Positions 22,605 through 32,612 are shown, counted from the stretch's first letter. The stretch is DNA of 64,000 nucleotides from Enterococcus innesii (GCA_018982785.1 JAHHEN010000005.1:1-64000), one strand, 5' to 3'. Notes: a model not told the origin generated them from the letters alone. A program made the numbers and translations.

Positions 22605-23291
22605 TTAATATGCACCATTCGGCATAAGAATAATTTTAAATGTTTTAACAATAATTAGAACATCATTGATAATACTTTGATTTGTTATATACTTTAAATC
22701 TAAATCGACCATTTCATCAAATCCAACATGATTTCTTCCACTCACTTGCCAAAGCCCAGTACAACCTGGTTTCACCAATAATCTTTGTTTCGCATAATCA
22801 CTATATTCACTAACTTCTCTTGACAATGGAGGTCTTGGACCAACCAAACTCATATCCCCATTCAGTACATTCCACAATTGAGGAAGTTCATCAATACTAG
22901 TTCTTCGAATAAATTTTCCGATTTTCGTAACTCTAGGATCTTCTTTCATTTTAAACATAGCACCCTGTACTTCATTATGCTGTAGTAATTTATCTAATTG
23001 TTCTTCAGCATCTACACACATCGAGCGAAATTTGTACATTTTAAAGGTTTTTCCAACCCGTTCTTGAGAAAAGAATATTGGACCGGATGGGTCTTCTTTT
23101 TTTATTTTATAAGCAACAATAAGAAAGAGTGGCGAAAGAACTACCAACCCGATCAAACTTCCAAAAATATCAAATATTCTCTTTACAAATAAATATAAAT
23201 ATTTTGAATCAATCTCTTCTTTCTTAATTAATATTTCTTCCCTAACTTTTTTTGTTTCCCTGTTTAGATTAGATACATTCACTTCATCCAC
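22605..23291 (-). CDS. wchA: Initiating sugar-phosphate transferase (WchA/CpsE-like, short form)
   Basis: The 228-residue protein has one membrane segment (FDIFGSLIGLVVLSPLFLIV) and the full bacterial sugar transferase domain: KFRSM, FIRRTSIDELPQLW, GDMSLVGPRP, KPGCTGLWQVSGR. It transfers a hexose-1-phosphate (glucose in WchA enzymes) to undecaprenyl phosphate, starting the repeat unit. It lacks the four-helix N-terminal half of streptococcal CpsE, so it is a short form. GTG start with AGGAGG seven bases upstream; that site contains the stop of cpsB. Confidence 0.9.
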   Translation of the reverse strand: MDEVNVSNLNRETKKVREEILIKKEEIDSKYLYLFVKRIFDIFGSLIGLVVLSPLFLIVAYKIKKEDPSGPIFFSQERVGKTFKMYKFRSMCVDAEEQLDKLLQHNEVQGAMFKMKEDPRVTKIGKFIRRTSIDELPQLWNVLNGDMSLVGPRPPLSREVSEYSDYAKQRLLVKPGCTGLWQVSGRNHVGFDEMVDLDLKYITNQSIINDVLIIVKTFKIILMPNGAY

Positions 23292-23302
23292 CCTAATTCC
23301 TC

Positions 23303-24066
23303 CTAGAACAATCCAAACTTTTTCTTTTTGGCTACTAAAAATTCTGGATAATCTACTTTGTCTCCATTCACTAAATCTCTTGTCACTTGCTTCATTAATG
23401 AGACTTTTCCTGTCCCATACTCATCCGCTATCGCATCATAAGCTTCTTTTAGATAAAAGGATCTTTTTTTACCCCATGAGCATCCGAAGCTACCATCTGA
23501 ACCAAATTATGTTCTACCATTATTTTTGCCGTTTTTTGAATATCTTTACCAAATACCCCGACGTAGCTTGGAGCAGTAAGTTGTGCCAAACAACCCATTT
23601 CTAAAAATGGAATCAAGTTATTAGGATCCTTTCGAAAATGAGCATTTCGTTCTGGATGAACAATTACAGGAACTTTCCCCATTTGTAATAGTTCAAAAAA
23701 AACTTGTTCTGTATATGAAGGAACTTCCATTGTAGGAAATTCTATCAAGATATACGTATCCTCGAGGTCTGTAAATAAAATCTTATCATTTCGTATATCC
23801 TCAATTAAATCACCTGTAATTCGAACTTCTTGTCCTTCTAGTACAGTTAACGGCAGATTTCTTTTGTCTAATTCTGCCTGTAAAGATGCGACAAGAGAAA
23901 TGACCTCTGACTTAGGATTTGTATATTTCCCATTATTATGATGTGGTGTACACAAAATATGTGTAATACCTTGACTAACAGCTTGTTCAGCCATGGCAAT
24001 ACTTGCCTCAATATTTTCTGCTCCGTCATCAACACCTGGCAAAATATGACAATGTAAATCAATCAT
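23303..24066 (-). CDS. cpsB: Capsule tyrosine-protein phosphatase, PHP family (one frameshift)
   Basis: MIDLHCHILPGVDDG carries the metal-binding His of the PHP fold; further motifs are TPHHNNG, VIVHPERN and SDAHG. CpsB dephosphorylates the CpsD kinase and tunes polymer length. As given the frame ends at 23449. One extra A in the run complementary to 23464-23470 continues through KKRSFYLKEAYDAIADEYG to a stop at 23303, inside the next gene's ribosome-binding site, giving the family's usual 254 residues. Confidence 0.9.
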
Positions 24067-24089
24067 TTCTCCCGTCTCCTTTATATCAT

Positions 24090-24793
24090 TTAGTTTCCAT
24101 AATAATAGTAATAGCCTGAATCTTTACTATTTTCGGCACCATTATAAACAACCCCTAGAATTCTCGCTTGAACCATAGCTAATAAGTCTTTTGCTTTTAT
24201 AAGTGACTCCTTTCGGGAAACATTTTCCCGAACAACCAGCAAAGTACCATCTGCTTTAGATGCCATAATTTGAGCATCCGTTACTGCAACCACAGGAGGC
24301 ATATCGAAAATAACCACATCGTAAAGGTTTTTCGCTTCTTCAATCACTTGATTCATTCTAGAAGATCCTAAAAGTTCGGATGGATTTGGGGTTTAGGCCC
24401 ACTAGTTAGCACGGAAAGATTATCGATAACTGTTTTTTGTGATGCTTCTAACACGCTTGTTGTTGTACTTAAAACTGTACTTAAACCAGAAGCGTTGTTT
24501 AGATTAAAGGTTTTATAAACCGTAGGCTTACGCATATCGGCATCAACTAACAAAACCCGTTGACCAGATTTTGCAAAGACAACTGCTAAGTTCGCAGAAG
24601 TCGTAGATTTCCCTTCTCCTGGACCAGAAGATGTGATTACTAATGTTTTGATCTGTTGATCAGCTGAGGACGCAAATTGAATATTCGTTCGTATTGTTCT
24701 GTATTGCTCTGAAATAGGTGACGATGGGTCAACCAATGTAATTAAGCTAACCGCATGTGTTTGTGTTCCTTTATGCTCTTTTATCTTCGCCAT
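24090..24793 (-). CDS. cpsD: Capsule tyrosine autokinase (BY-kinase; one frameshift)
   Basis: N-terminal piece: TSSGPGEGKSTTSANLA (Walker A) and LLVDADMRKP (Walker A'). The second piece, in another frame, has VVIFDMPPV (Walker B) and a C-terminal YYYYY cluster, the autophosphorylation site. Adding one C to the four-base run at 24388-24391 fuses them through KPPNPSELLGSS, a conserved segment of the family. The full protein of about 234 residues is normal. It works with CpsC as its membrane activator. Confidence 0.92.
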
Positions 24794-24806
24794 TCATCTT
24801 CCCTCC

Positions 24807-25585
24807 TTAAACTCTTGTGCGGCTACGGCGTGATTCAGGTGCCTTGTCGCTTGTATTTTTTTTGATCATTGGTGTTACTGGTTTTTTCTGAATGGTCGCG
24901 TTTATTTCTTTCGCTGACATTTGTGGAACTGTTCCTAGAATCGTGAAACCTAATGTTTCCGTAACGAATTTATTATCTTTAACAGTACGATCTAGTAATT
25001 CCAATAAGAAAGCAATACCGATACCAACTAAAACACCTAAAACTAAACCAATTGCTAAATTAAGTTTATTATTTGGGGATACTGGTGAAGTGCTTGCTTC
25101 TGCGTTGGAGATGATTGAAATTTTGTCCACGCTCAATACATCTTTCGCGTTTTCTTGGAAGACTAATGCTGTTGTATTTGCGATGTTGCAGCATAAACAG
25201 AACTAGTATCTGTAGCTCTAATAGAAAACATCAATGAATTTTGTGATTGTGTCACTTCAACAGAATCTTTCAATTCTTGTACGCTTTTATCAATTCCATA
25301 TTCTGATTCTATTCGGTCTTTGACCTGGTTGATAACCAAATCTCCTGTAACTAGTTCTTTATATGTGTTGATCATTTGTAGATTCATATTTACATCATTT
25401 GCATTTGTTGTTTCGGTTTGTGGCAGAGTAACGATCAATTGCGCTTGCGAACGATACTGGGGTGTAAGAACAAAAAAGGTAACGATCGCTGCTAACGCCA
25501 AGCCAACAAACATCGAGATTAAAATTGATGTCAGGTGTTTCCGTAATATATCAAATATTTCTTTTAAACTAATAGTCTCTTCCAT
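24807..25585 (-). CDS. cpsC: Polysaccharide co-polymerase / kinase activator (Wzz domain; one frameshift)
   Basis: Two pieces: an N-terminal Wzz domain with membrane helix 1 (ISMFVGLALAAIVTFFVL), and a C-terminal piece with helix 2 (LAIGLVLGVLVGIGIAFLLE) after the proline-rich ASTSPVSPNN. One missing base at the TT 25186-25187 separates them; the repair gives AATIANTTALVFQ-like sequence seen in CpsC proteins. The repaired length of about 259 residues is typical. Regulates chain length and activates CpsD. Confidence 0.9.
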
Positions 25586-25601
25586 ATTTCTCCACTTTCT
25601 T

Positions 25602-26532
25602 CTAGTTATTGATATCTAACTGGTCTTTAAGGATACTTTGTACACGATTTAATTCTTCATCATTCACACGCTGATAAGAGATGCCATCTTGCATGAATCC
25701 TTCACCTTGAAGCTGGTCTTGTTTGATCGTTTGAAACGCACTGCGGTAATTCAATGCCAATGTCCGCATATCATCAAAACTCATATCAGTTTTCATATTG
25801 TTCTCAACTGCATTTAAGATTGACTGATATTGACTAACACCGTCTAGACTGAGAACTTTCTTTACGATTGCTTCAACCATCTTACGTTGTCGGTCTTGTC
25901 GCCCGTAGTCTCCATTGGGATCATCATATCTCATTCTTGAATAAGCGAGTGCTTGTTCCCCGTTTAATTTTGTACGACCAATTGTAAAATCAAAGCCATC
26001 TTTTGAAAAAGTCAAATCATTATCAACTTCAATACCGCCGACTGCATCAACTAACTCTTTCAAGCCTTCCATATTAAGGGACACGTAATGATCGATGGGG
26101 ATATCTAAAAATTTCTCAACCGTGTCCATAGACATGGCAGCCCCTCCAAAGGCATAGGCATGATTGATTTTATCTGTTGTGCCATGTCCTACGATATCAA
26201 CATAGGTATCGCGCGGAATACTCACCACCGTCGTCTGATTGTCCTGTGGGCTGATGGTCGCAACCATCATGGTATCGGAACGGCCTTGTTCGACTCTGCC
26301 TAAATCACCGGTATCGATCCCCATCAGTAAAACCGAGAAGGACTCTTGTTGGGATAGATCGACATCATTTTCACGTAGGCGATCTTCTCGATCACGCTCA
26401 ACTGATTGATAAGTTTCGTTAATTGAGTTTGACACATCAAAATATAGTTTAGCAGCAACACCGATCAATCCGATGACTAACACTGCAACGATTGAAAAAA
26501 TAATTAGAAAGATTTTTTTTTCCTTTTGACAT
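25602..26532 (-). CDS. LytR-CpsA-Psr (LCP) family glycopolymer ligase (one frameshift at N-terminus)
   Basis: The LCP core is complete: FSVLLMGIDTGD, GRSDTMMVATI, SIPRDTYVDI, KINHAYAFGG and YSRMRYDDPNGDYGRQDR, including the Arg and Asp residues that bind the polyprenyl pyrophosphate. LCP enzymes attach capsule or teichoic acid polymers to peptidoglycan. The open frame lacks a proper start; ATG 26532 with GGAGG upstream gives MSKGKK, which joins the membrane helix IFLIIFSIVAVLVIGLIG if the nine-base run at 26513-26521 loses one base. This is one of only two indels here that are apparent insertions. Confidence 0.88.
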
Positions 26533-26578
26533 TTGCTTTCCTCCAGTTATCTCTTTTTTCTTTGATACATGTTTTCAA

Positions 26579-27448
26579 TTAGTAGACAACGTCTGAACTT
26601 TGATCTGTCCAGGTGCCGTCTCCTGCTGATGTATCCTCTGAATAACTTTCCGTTGAAGCGGGGGGTGTATACGTGCTGTATCCTGTGTACCCCATTTGGG
26701 TAGCGACTTTGTCTGCTAATTCGGTGTATTTCTCTTTCAATTCTTCATTGCGAACTTTGCTGATACTGTCGACTGCACTCAGGTATTTTTCTAAAGTGAC
26801 TTCACTGGTCACCTCATCCCCATCAAGCATTTCATCAAAAGTTTCTTGTAATTTTGCAATGCGGTCCAACTGGGTATCCGCATACTCTAAATAGGAAACA
26901 ACTAACTCTTTCCATTTACTATCTTCAAAAAAGCTCAGATTTTCACGGACATTTCCAACATCCGTTTCTTTTAGATCGGCTCTAATGATGACATCATTTT
27001 CAGCACTTTGCCAATTTGAAACGCCTTCAGTAAATAAGGCTTCCGTATCCGCTTGTACTTTTAATTTTGCCTCGATGTCTTTTAACTGATCATCAAGAGC
27101 GGTTTTTTCTTGTTGGATCTCGACTGACTCACTTGGTAATGCATCATCATCGATCCCATAATCGTCCGCAGATACTTTCACTGCAGAAAGTTTTGCGACT
27201 GTTTTAAGAACGTCTTCTTCTTTAAGATCTTTTCGCAAAAACGTTTGATCTTCGTTGCTGTAAAATTCAGCAATTTCATTCGACAACTCATTGATGCGAT
27301 CTTTTTCGCTGGCAATTGCTGTCTGTGCATATTCGACACGCTGCTGGTACTGTCGCTGGTTATTTTGTCGATACCCCACTAGACAAATCGCAACTGCGCC
27401 AATACCAACGGCTAAAACAGTCAAAGTCTTTAATAACGGCTTTCCCAT
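26579..27448 (-). CDS. Unknown membrane-anchored coiled-coil protein, first gene of the polysaccharide operon
   Basis: The 289-residue protein has one N-terminal membrane helix (TLTVLAVGIGAVAICLVGY) and then an extracytoplasmic, strongly charged helical region rich in Glu, Lys and Gln with coiled-coil-like heptads. It ends in a Ser/Thr/Tyr/Pro-rich tail (about residues 255-289). I recognise no family. AGGGAG lies seven bases before ATG 27448. Its place ahead of an LCP ligase and cpsCDB suggests a role in assembly, length control or wall attachment of the polymer; this is inference from position only. Confidence 0.75.
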   Translation of the reverse strand: MGKPLLKTLTVLAVGIGAVAICLVGYRQNNQRQYQQRVEYAQTAIASEKDRINELSNEIAEFYSNEDQTFLRKDLKEEDVLKTVAKLSAVKVSADDYGIDDDALPSESVEIQQEKTALDDQLKDIEAKLKVQADTEALFTEGVSNWQSAENDVIIRADLKETDVGNVRENLSFFEDSKWKELVVSYLEYADTQLDRIAKLQETFDEMLDGDEVTSEVTLEKYLSAVDSISKVRNEELKEKYTELADKVATQMGYTGYSTYTPPASTESYSEDTSAGDGTWTDQSSDVVY

Positions 27449-27487
27449 GAACACACTCCCTAATTCAATTGTGCTTGTTTCAACAAT

Positions 27488-27515
27488 TTGCCTTTGTACC
27501 GCAAAATAAAGGCAA
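27488..27515 (-). promoter_or_regulatory. Hairpin in the polysaccharide operon leader
   Basis: Perfect eight-base inverted repeat TTGCCTTT (27488-27495) and AAAGGCAA (27508-27515) with a 12-base loop. If transcription starts about seven bases after the -10, it forms at the very 5' end of the mRNA. It has no T tract, so it is more likely a stabiliser or protein site than a terminator. Confidence 0.4.
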
Positions 27516-27524
27516 TTCTAGTTT

Positions 27525-27553
27525 ATTATAAGAGAAATGGAAGATTAAATAAA
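27525..27553 (-). promoter_or_regulatory. Putative promoter of the polysaccharide operon
   Basis: On the minus strand a perfect TATAAT lies at 27525-27530, with a weak TTTATT 17 bases upstream (27548-27553). It is about 75 bases before the first gene and about 20 bases downstream of the IS copy B insertion, so the insertion has replaced whatever lay upstream. Confidence 0.5.
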
Positions 27554-27565
27554 GGAAATTTCCGC

Positions 27566-27573
27566 TTTTTCTT
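27566..27573. repeat. Target-site duplication, left copy
   Basis: tttttctt, identical to 28897-28904 on the other side of IS copy B. Confidence 0.9.
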
Positions 27574-28896
27574 AGTCAAGTCCATAATCCTGTGTAAAAT
27601 ACTATACAATGTTTTACCGGTCTCTCATTGATCAAACTTAATATATTTTCTTGTAGAACTGAGCCATTCGTCATGAAGGTCCATAAGGACAGCTCCAATT
27701 AATCGATTGGCAGACGTTCGGTTGGGAAAAATCCGAATAATCTTTTCTCTTCTGCGGACTTCCTGGTTCAGTCGTTCAAGAAGGTTGGTGCTTTTTAGCC
27801 GATTATGACTATTTCCGATAACCGTGTATTGAAAGGCATCTTCGAAGCCATTATCCAATATTTCGCAGGCTTTTGTATATTTAGGCTGGTCGATATATTC
27901 ACCGACTAAGGCATTCTTAGCTGTTCGAGCGAGTTCAATATCCGTAAACTTAAAGATCGCTTTTACTGCTTCTCTAAACGGTTTTGAATTCTTTTTGGAA
28001 TGGAACTGAAGATGTTTCTTAAAAAATGGACCTGGCATCTCTGCCAACTTGCGTTGGTAAATGACTTACGAATCGCAGACACTAGGCCTTTATGGGCATC
28101 AGAAATGATGAGTTCTGTCCCCTTTAGGCCGCGTTCTTTTAAGTATTCAAAGAAGATGGACCATGTGTCATCACTTTCTTCATTTTGAATCATGAAGCCA
28201 ATGATTTCACGGTCGCCACCTTCTGTTATCCCGATCGCAATATGGCAGCTTTTAGAAAGCACTCGATGGTCCTCACGGACTTTTATGTAGAGAACATCAG
28301 TCATCAGATAAGGATAATTCGTACCTGAGAGTGAACGGTTCTGCCATTCGTTGACCATCGGGTCTAACTGCTCAGTCAGGCTAGAAACAAAAGATTTCGA
28401 TACAGATTTTCCACATAGCTCTTCAACAATCTTTGAAACTTTACGTGTCGAAACGCCCGAAACATACATCTCAAGCATTGAAGCGAGCAGTGCCTTTTCA
28501 TTTCGCTGATAACGCTCAAACACCGTCGGTGAAAATTCACCATCACGTGTTCTAGGCACTTTTAATTCGAGTGTACCCACACGAGTCGTAAAGTCTCGCT
28601 CATAATAGCCATTTCTTTGACTCTGACGACTTTCTGAACGTTCATAGTCATCGGCTTGAATATATTCTGTTCGTTGATTTTCCATCAATTGGTTGAAAAC
28701 AGTGGTTAAAATATTTTTAGAAACATCATCTTTTACCGAATGTTCAATAATACTTTGAACCTCTTCGTTGTTCAGTGTAAAATGTACTTGGGTCATGTAA
28801 CGTCCTCCTGGGTATGTTTTTGTGGTTAAAAACATTGTACCGTAAAAGGGCTGTTACATGGCCTTTTATCTTTTACACAATTATATGGACTTTATC
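27574..28896 (-). mobile_element. IS256-like insertion sequence, copy B (complete, 1323 bp)
   Basis: The element is bounded by tttttctt on both sides (27566-27573 and 28897-28904), a perfect 8-bp target duplication as expected for the IS256 family. The right end is gataaagtccatataattg when read inward and the left end is the imperfect partner agtcaagtccata. Length and transposase match IS256/IS1542-type elements. The transposase is on the minus strand and its 3' end faces the polysaccharide operon 125 bases away. The left terminus reads cttgact outward, a -35-like hexamer. Confidence 0.95.
27625..28796 (-). pseudogene. IS256-family transposase, copy B (single frameshift)
   Basis: MTQVHFTLNNEEVQ start at 28796 with AGGAGG seven bases upstream. 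The Mutator-type DDE residues lie in LMTDVLYIK, IISDAHKG and LLERLNQEV. The frame breaks at 27992-27996, where a run of five T replaces six; copy A has six at the same place and reads NIFSSIPKKNSK correctly. With that base the protein would be about 390 residues, the IS256 length. It is therefore one base from active, and the break may be a sequencing error. Confidence 0.92.
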
Positions 28897-28904
28897 TTTT
28901 TCTT
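28897..28904. repeat. Target-site duplication, right copy
   Basis: tttttctt, identical to 27566-27573. Confidence 0.9.
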
Positions 28905-29688
28905 TTATATATATTTATTTTTCATCATATAATATCCATTATTCGGAATACTTTTAGTTATTTTAATAAAGCATAAAGAACATGTTTCTTCGTTGACAAC
29001 TATAAAAAACCTTCATTTTAAATATCTAATAAATTAGTTAAAAAGCTTTGTTATCAATGCTTTCAAAACAAATAAGTGAAATCCCAAAAAAAAGGATTCA
29101 AAACGCAAGTTATATTTTTTCGTGATCTCTTTATTATAGTCATGCAGCTAACGAAATTAAGAAAAATCAGAAAAATTTTTCAAAAGTTTTTTAACCGCTC
29201 CTCTCAATCAGGTCTTCGACCCTTGCTGTAGCCGGATCGAAGCAACAAAAGAAGCTTCATTGTCATCCAATCCTGAATAAAAATTATAAGTTGTACTTGT
29301 GCTCGCTCAAAAATTCTTCTTCATATCAAAACAATCCTTACTGGCTAGATGAAAGAAAGTTTAACGAGCTTTACATTTTTCCAGCAAATTCATCTAAGTT
29401 GAGTTTTCCAACTCTTTTTTTCGTCTATAAAACTTCTATAATGAAACTTAATACGAAATCAATTGTAATTGTACAAGCAAAAAACGTATCTCTACCTATT
29501 ATAATAGAGACTCACTTCGCACCTTTACTGTCTATTGCAACAGTCCTTATTATCATATACAAAATAGATTTTAATCCCACTTATATATTTCACCAATCGA
29601 TGAAATATGTGATTTGTTTTTCCATCCCTAGTTTCTTTAAGATGTATAAGAAAGAGTTTTGCTTTTTCTTCATGAAAGGAGCTGCATC
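28905..29688. other. AT-rich intergenic region upstream of the Mga-type gene
   Basis: An open frame at 29291-29692 (plus) would encode a 133-residue Phe/Ile/Ser-rich protein without similarity or ribosome-binding site; I regard it as chance. No RNA gene recognised. It should hold the promoter of the Mga-type regulator, and may be the former upstream region of the polysaccharide operon, now cut off by IS copy B. Confidence 0.5.
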
Positions 29689-31156
29689 TTGAGAAATTTT
29701 CAAAATAACTTCATTACTAATACGGCTACGATTCGATGGCTGAAAATTTTAATGGCATTCGAAAAAAATCACCATTGCTCAACTGTCGGCTTAGCAAAGA
29801 CATCAGGAAGTACGACTCGTACGATCATGACAGATATTACGAATTTAAAAGAACACTTTGGTGACTGCCTTATGATCGACTCTTCACACAAAGGGTATTT
29901 TTTTCTATAAAAAATTCTTCTGATTACCTTACAAAAAAACGTGCTTTGATTGCCGATGAGATTTTATTCCATATCATTGAAAGTATTTTTCATCACGATT
30001 TGCTTACTTCTTCTGAATGGGCAGAAAAATATCATATATCTGAGAGTACTGTTTTGCGGTATTTGCGAAAGGTCCAACCCATTTTTTCCTCCTATCGTTT
30101 GGAAATTCAAACCAACCCAGTCAGCTTTGTTGGGGAAGAAATCAACATTCGCAAATTTTTTCATGATTTCTACTATGAATCCGAGATTACTGGCCATACG
30201 ATTTTCCCGCCCATCGCGATTCAAAACATCACTGCCAGTGCATTTTCAAAGTGCTATCAGCTGAATCAACATACTTGCTCTTTCGGTGAGTTTAATTACT
30301 ATTTGTATATCACCTTCGAACGGCATTGCATTGGTCAGCCTATCTCCTTACCAAAGCCAGTCAAAGCTATGTTCGAAAACTACAATGATTTCAAGTTATT
30401 TTCCGAAATCAACGAGGCCATTGAGGAGCAATACCAAAGAGAACTTCCTTATGAGGAAATGCTCTATTTATTTTTATTAGTGAAAACGCGACGATCGATC
30501 AGCAACCTGACCATTGAACATACATTTTGCAAAGAATACAACCATTGGCCTGAACTCAAAAAACTTGCGGCATTATTTGTAAACGACTGCTTACCCGATT
30601 CACCAGATCCTGCTCGCGATCAACTTTTGATCGAATCATTCTTTACCGTAGCAAAAATCAAACAATTATTATCACCTTTGCTAAACCACATGATTTCTGA
30701 TGCCATCCAATTTGTAGAAGATAGTTACCCGGATGATTTTCAATTGTTTAAAACTTATTTGTTCACGCAACCTATAGCACTTGATACTTGGGATAGTGAG
30801 ACATTGAATCACTTGAGTACAAGTTTAACAATGTACATCTCCTCCATCAGATCGTTGTATTGGCAAGAAAAAAGAATATTGCCTTTTTATTTGAAGGTCC
30901 TTATTATCTATGCCAATTACTAAAGTGCAAGTCTGTCCGTTATTTGCGCAGTTTTCGTACCTTTTATTTCCCGGATTCCAACGAATTGTCGCAAGCCTAT
31001 TTAGAAAAGAATCAGATCGATTTGATCGTAACGAACTATACGGAATACATCACTGAGTACGCCCAGAACATTGATTATCTACTCCTTAAAACCTTTCCGG
31101 ATGACTATGACTGGGAAGCTTTAGAAGCGAAACTAAACACGAATTTCAATAATTAA
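29689..31156 (+). CDS. Mga/AtxA-type transcriptional regulator (two frameshifts)
   Basis: TTG start at 29689 with AAAGGAG seven bases upstream. Order: N-terminal HTH (about residues 15-70, TIRWLKILMAFEKN, TSGSTTRTIMTDI), Mga-type second HTH (LTSSEWAEKYHISESTVLRY), PRD-like helical middle, and an EIIB-like C-terminus. Three frames are joined by adding one T at 29898-29904 and one A at 30868-30873; both repairs read smoothly, giving about 489 residues, the size of Mga, AtxA and MafR. Such global regulators control surface and virulence genes and can respond to PTS phosphorylation. It ends in a strong terminator. Confidence 0.85.
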
Positions 31157-31311
31157 TTTTGCTACTGGTGTCTTTCTTCTTTTCTCTTTGTTATTATTGG
31201 GCAGTCTGAGGCGACTCTATAATGATCGTTCTTGCCGGAAACAATCATCTATGGGAATTGAAGGGATTGTGATTTATTTAACATAAATATTCTGACTGAC
31301 TAAATATAATC

Positions 31312-31364
31312 AAACAGAGTGCTAGAAATACCCCAAAAATCAGGTATTTACGGCACTCTGTTTT
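31312..31364 (+). terminator. Terminator downstream of the Mga-type gene
   Basis: Two-part hairpin: outer AAACAGAGTGC with GCACTCTGTTTT, inner AAATACC with GGTATTT, then T-rich sequence. Confidence 0.8.
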
Positions 31365-31380
31365 ATTGAAGAAAAGCAAA

Positions 31381-31413
31381 AAAAAAAAGAAGCAGGCCTC
31401 TGCTTCTTTTTTT
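31381..31413 (-). terminator. Terminator of the 3D-domain gene
   Basis: AAAAAGAAGCAG and CTGCTTCTTTTT arms around a four-base loop. Read on the minus strand it follows the stop of the gene at 31416 and ends in a long T run. Confidence 0.8.
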
Positions 31414-31415
31414 GA

Positions 31416-32612
31416 TTAATCTAAGATCGTGACTTTTACTTGACGACGTCCCCATTGGATACATTGTGCTACATTATCAAAGTGAACATCGATAATGTGC
31501 CCTTTGATCGCGCCACCAGTATCAAGTGCTAGTGCTACGCCATAGCCTTCAACATTGACTAAAGTGCCTAGCGGAATCACGCTTGGATCAACGGCAACTG
31601 CCATTGGATTTTTACGTAAATCTGTACCACTTGCGGTAAAGAAGCTCGCACCAGCTTCTTTATACGAGTAGGCAGTTGATTCCATCATTAATGTCCGACC
31701 ACTACTTGTATCGCTATTGCTAGTATTGTTGTTGCTTGTATTACTTGAACTGCTATTCGAGCTACTATTACTGTTACTGTTTGAAGAGCTATTCGATGAT
31801 GACGTGCTGCTTTCAGTCGTGTTGCTGCTAGATGATGCAGACGATTGTGATTCAGAAGAACTTGAACGTTCAGCCGCTTGTGCTGCTTCTTTTTCCTCTT
31901 TTTCTTTCGCTGCTTGTTCTGCCGCTTCTTTGGCTGCACGTTCTTCCGCTGCTTTTTCAGCGGCTAAACGAGCAGTTTCAGCTTCTTTGCTTGAAGCGAT
32001 TTGAGCCAAGGTTGATTCATTTTCTTTCAACTGCGCTTGAAGATTGGCGATTTTTGAATCTAGCGCTTTGGCTTCTGATTCTAGTGCTGTTTGATTTTCT
32101 TTCAACGATTGCTGAGTAGATTGCGCTTTTTCTTCTAATGTTTCAAGCTTTTCTTTCTCAGCCGTCAATGAATCGATCTTTTCTTTTTCCAAGTTTTGCA
32201 GCATCGTCATGGCATAGGCATGATTGATGAAATCTTGGATGTTCGATGATTCTAATAGGACGGTCCAATCTCTGGTTGCCCCACCATTGACTTGGATGTC
32301 TTTCATACGTTCCGCAACGACTGCTTCACGCTTTTCAATTGTTTCTTGTGCAGTTTTGATTTCTGCTTTGGTTGTTGCTAATGATTCTTCATTTTCAGCG
32401 ATTTGAGCTTTTAACTCTTCTACTTCGCTGTATTTCGCATTCACATCAGTCAATGCAATCTGCACTTCCGTACTGATTTCCTGACTTTGCTGCATGACGG
32501 CACTTTCTTGCTCTTGCAATGATTCAAGTGACTCAGCCTGCGCAAAGATGGGAGAAACGATTCCTGCCGCAAAGACAGCGACAACGATTGTTCGTAGTTT
32601 CTTTGCCTTCAA
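31416..32612 (-). CDS. Secreted coiled-coil protein with C-terminal 3D domain
   Basis: TTG start with GAGGG upstream. Signal peptide to AQA-ES (residue 27), a long coiled coil (28-240) with the PcsB/SagA-type segment IQVNGGATRDW then HAYAMTMLQN, a Ser/Asn-rich linker (245-305) and a 3D domain (VAVDPSVIPLGTLV, ALALDTGGAIKG, IIDVHFDN) holding the three Asp. The 3D fold resembles lytic transglycosylase MltA/expansin-type folds; it is likely a peptidoglycan-cleaving or wall-binding enzyme. It shares its N-terminal architecture with SagA at 37152. Confidence 0.85.
   Translation of the reverse strand: MKAKKLRTIVVAVFAAGIVSPIFAQAESLESLQEQESAVMQQSQEISTEVQIALTDVNAKYSEVEELKAQIAENEESLATTKAEIKTAQETIEKREAVVAERMKDIQVNGGATRDWTVLLESSNIQDFINHAYAMTMLQNLEKEKIDSLTAEKEKLETLEEKAQSTQQSLKENQTALESEAKALDSKIANLQAQLKENESTLAQIASSKEAETARLAAEKAAEERAAKEAAEQAAKEKEEKEAAQAAERSSSSESQSSASSSSNTTESSTSSSNSSSNSNSNSSSNSSSSNTSNNNTSNSDTSSGRTLMMESTAYSYKEAGASFFTASGTDLRKNPMAVAVDPSVIPLGTLVNVEGYGVALALDTGGAIKGHIIDVHFDNVAQCIQWGRRQVKVTILD

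Noticed and set aside
27625..28796. Programmed frameshift in the transposase
   Set aside because: IS256-family transposases are made from one continuous frame, and copy A has the intact six-base run at the same place.
29291..29692. 133-codon plus-strand ORF upstream of the Mga-type gene
   Set aside because: Low-complexity Phe/Ile/Ser composition, no ribosome-binding site, and overlaps the true TTG start of the next gene.
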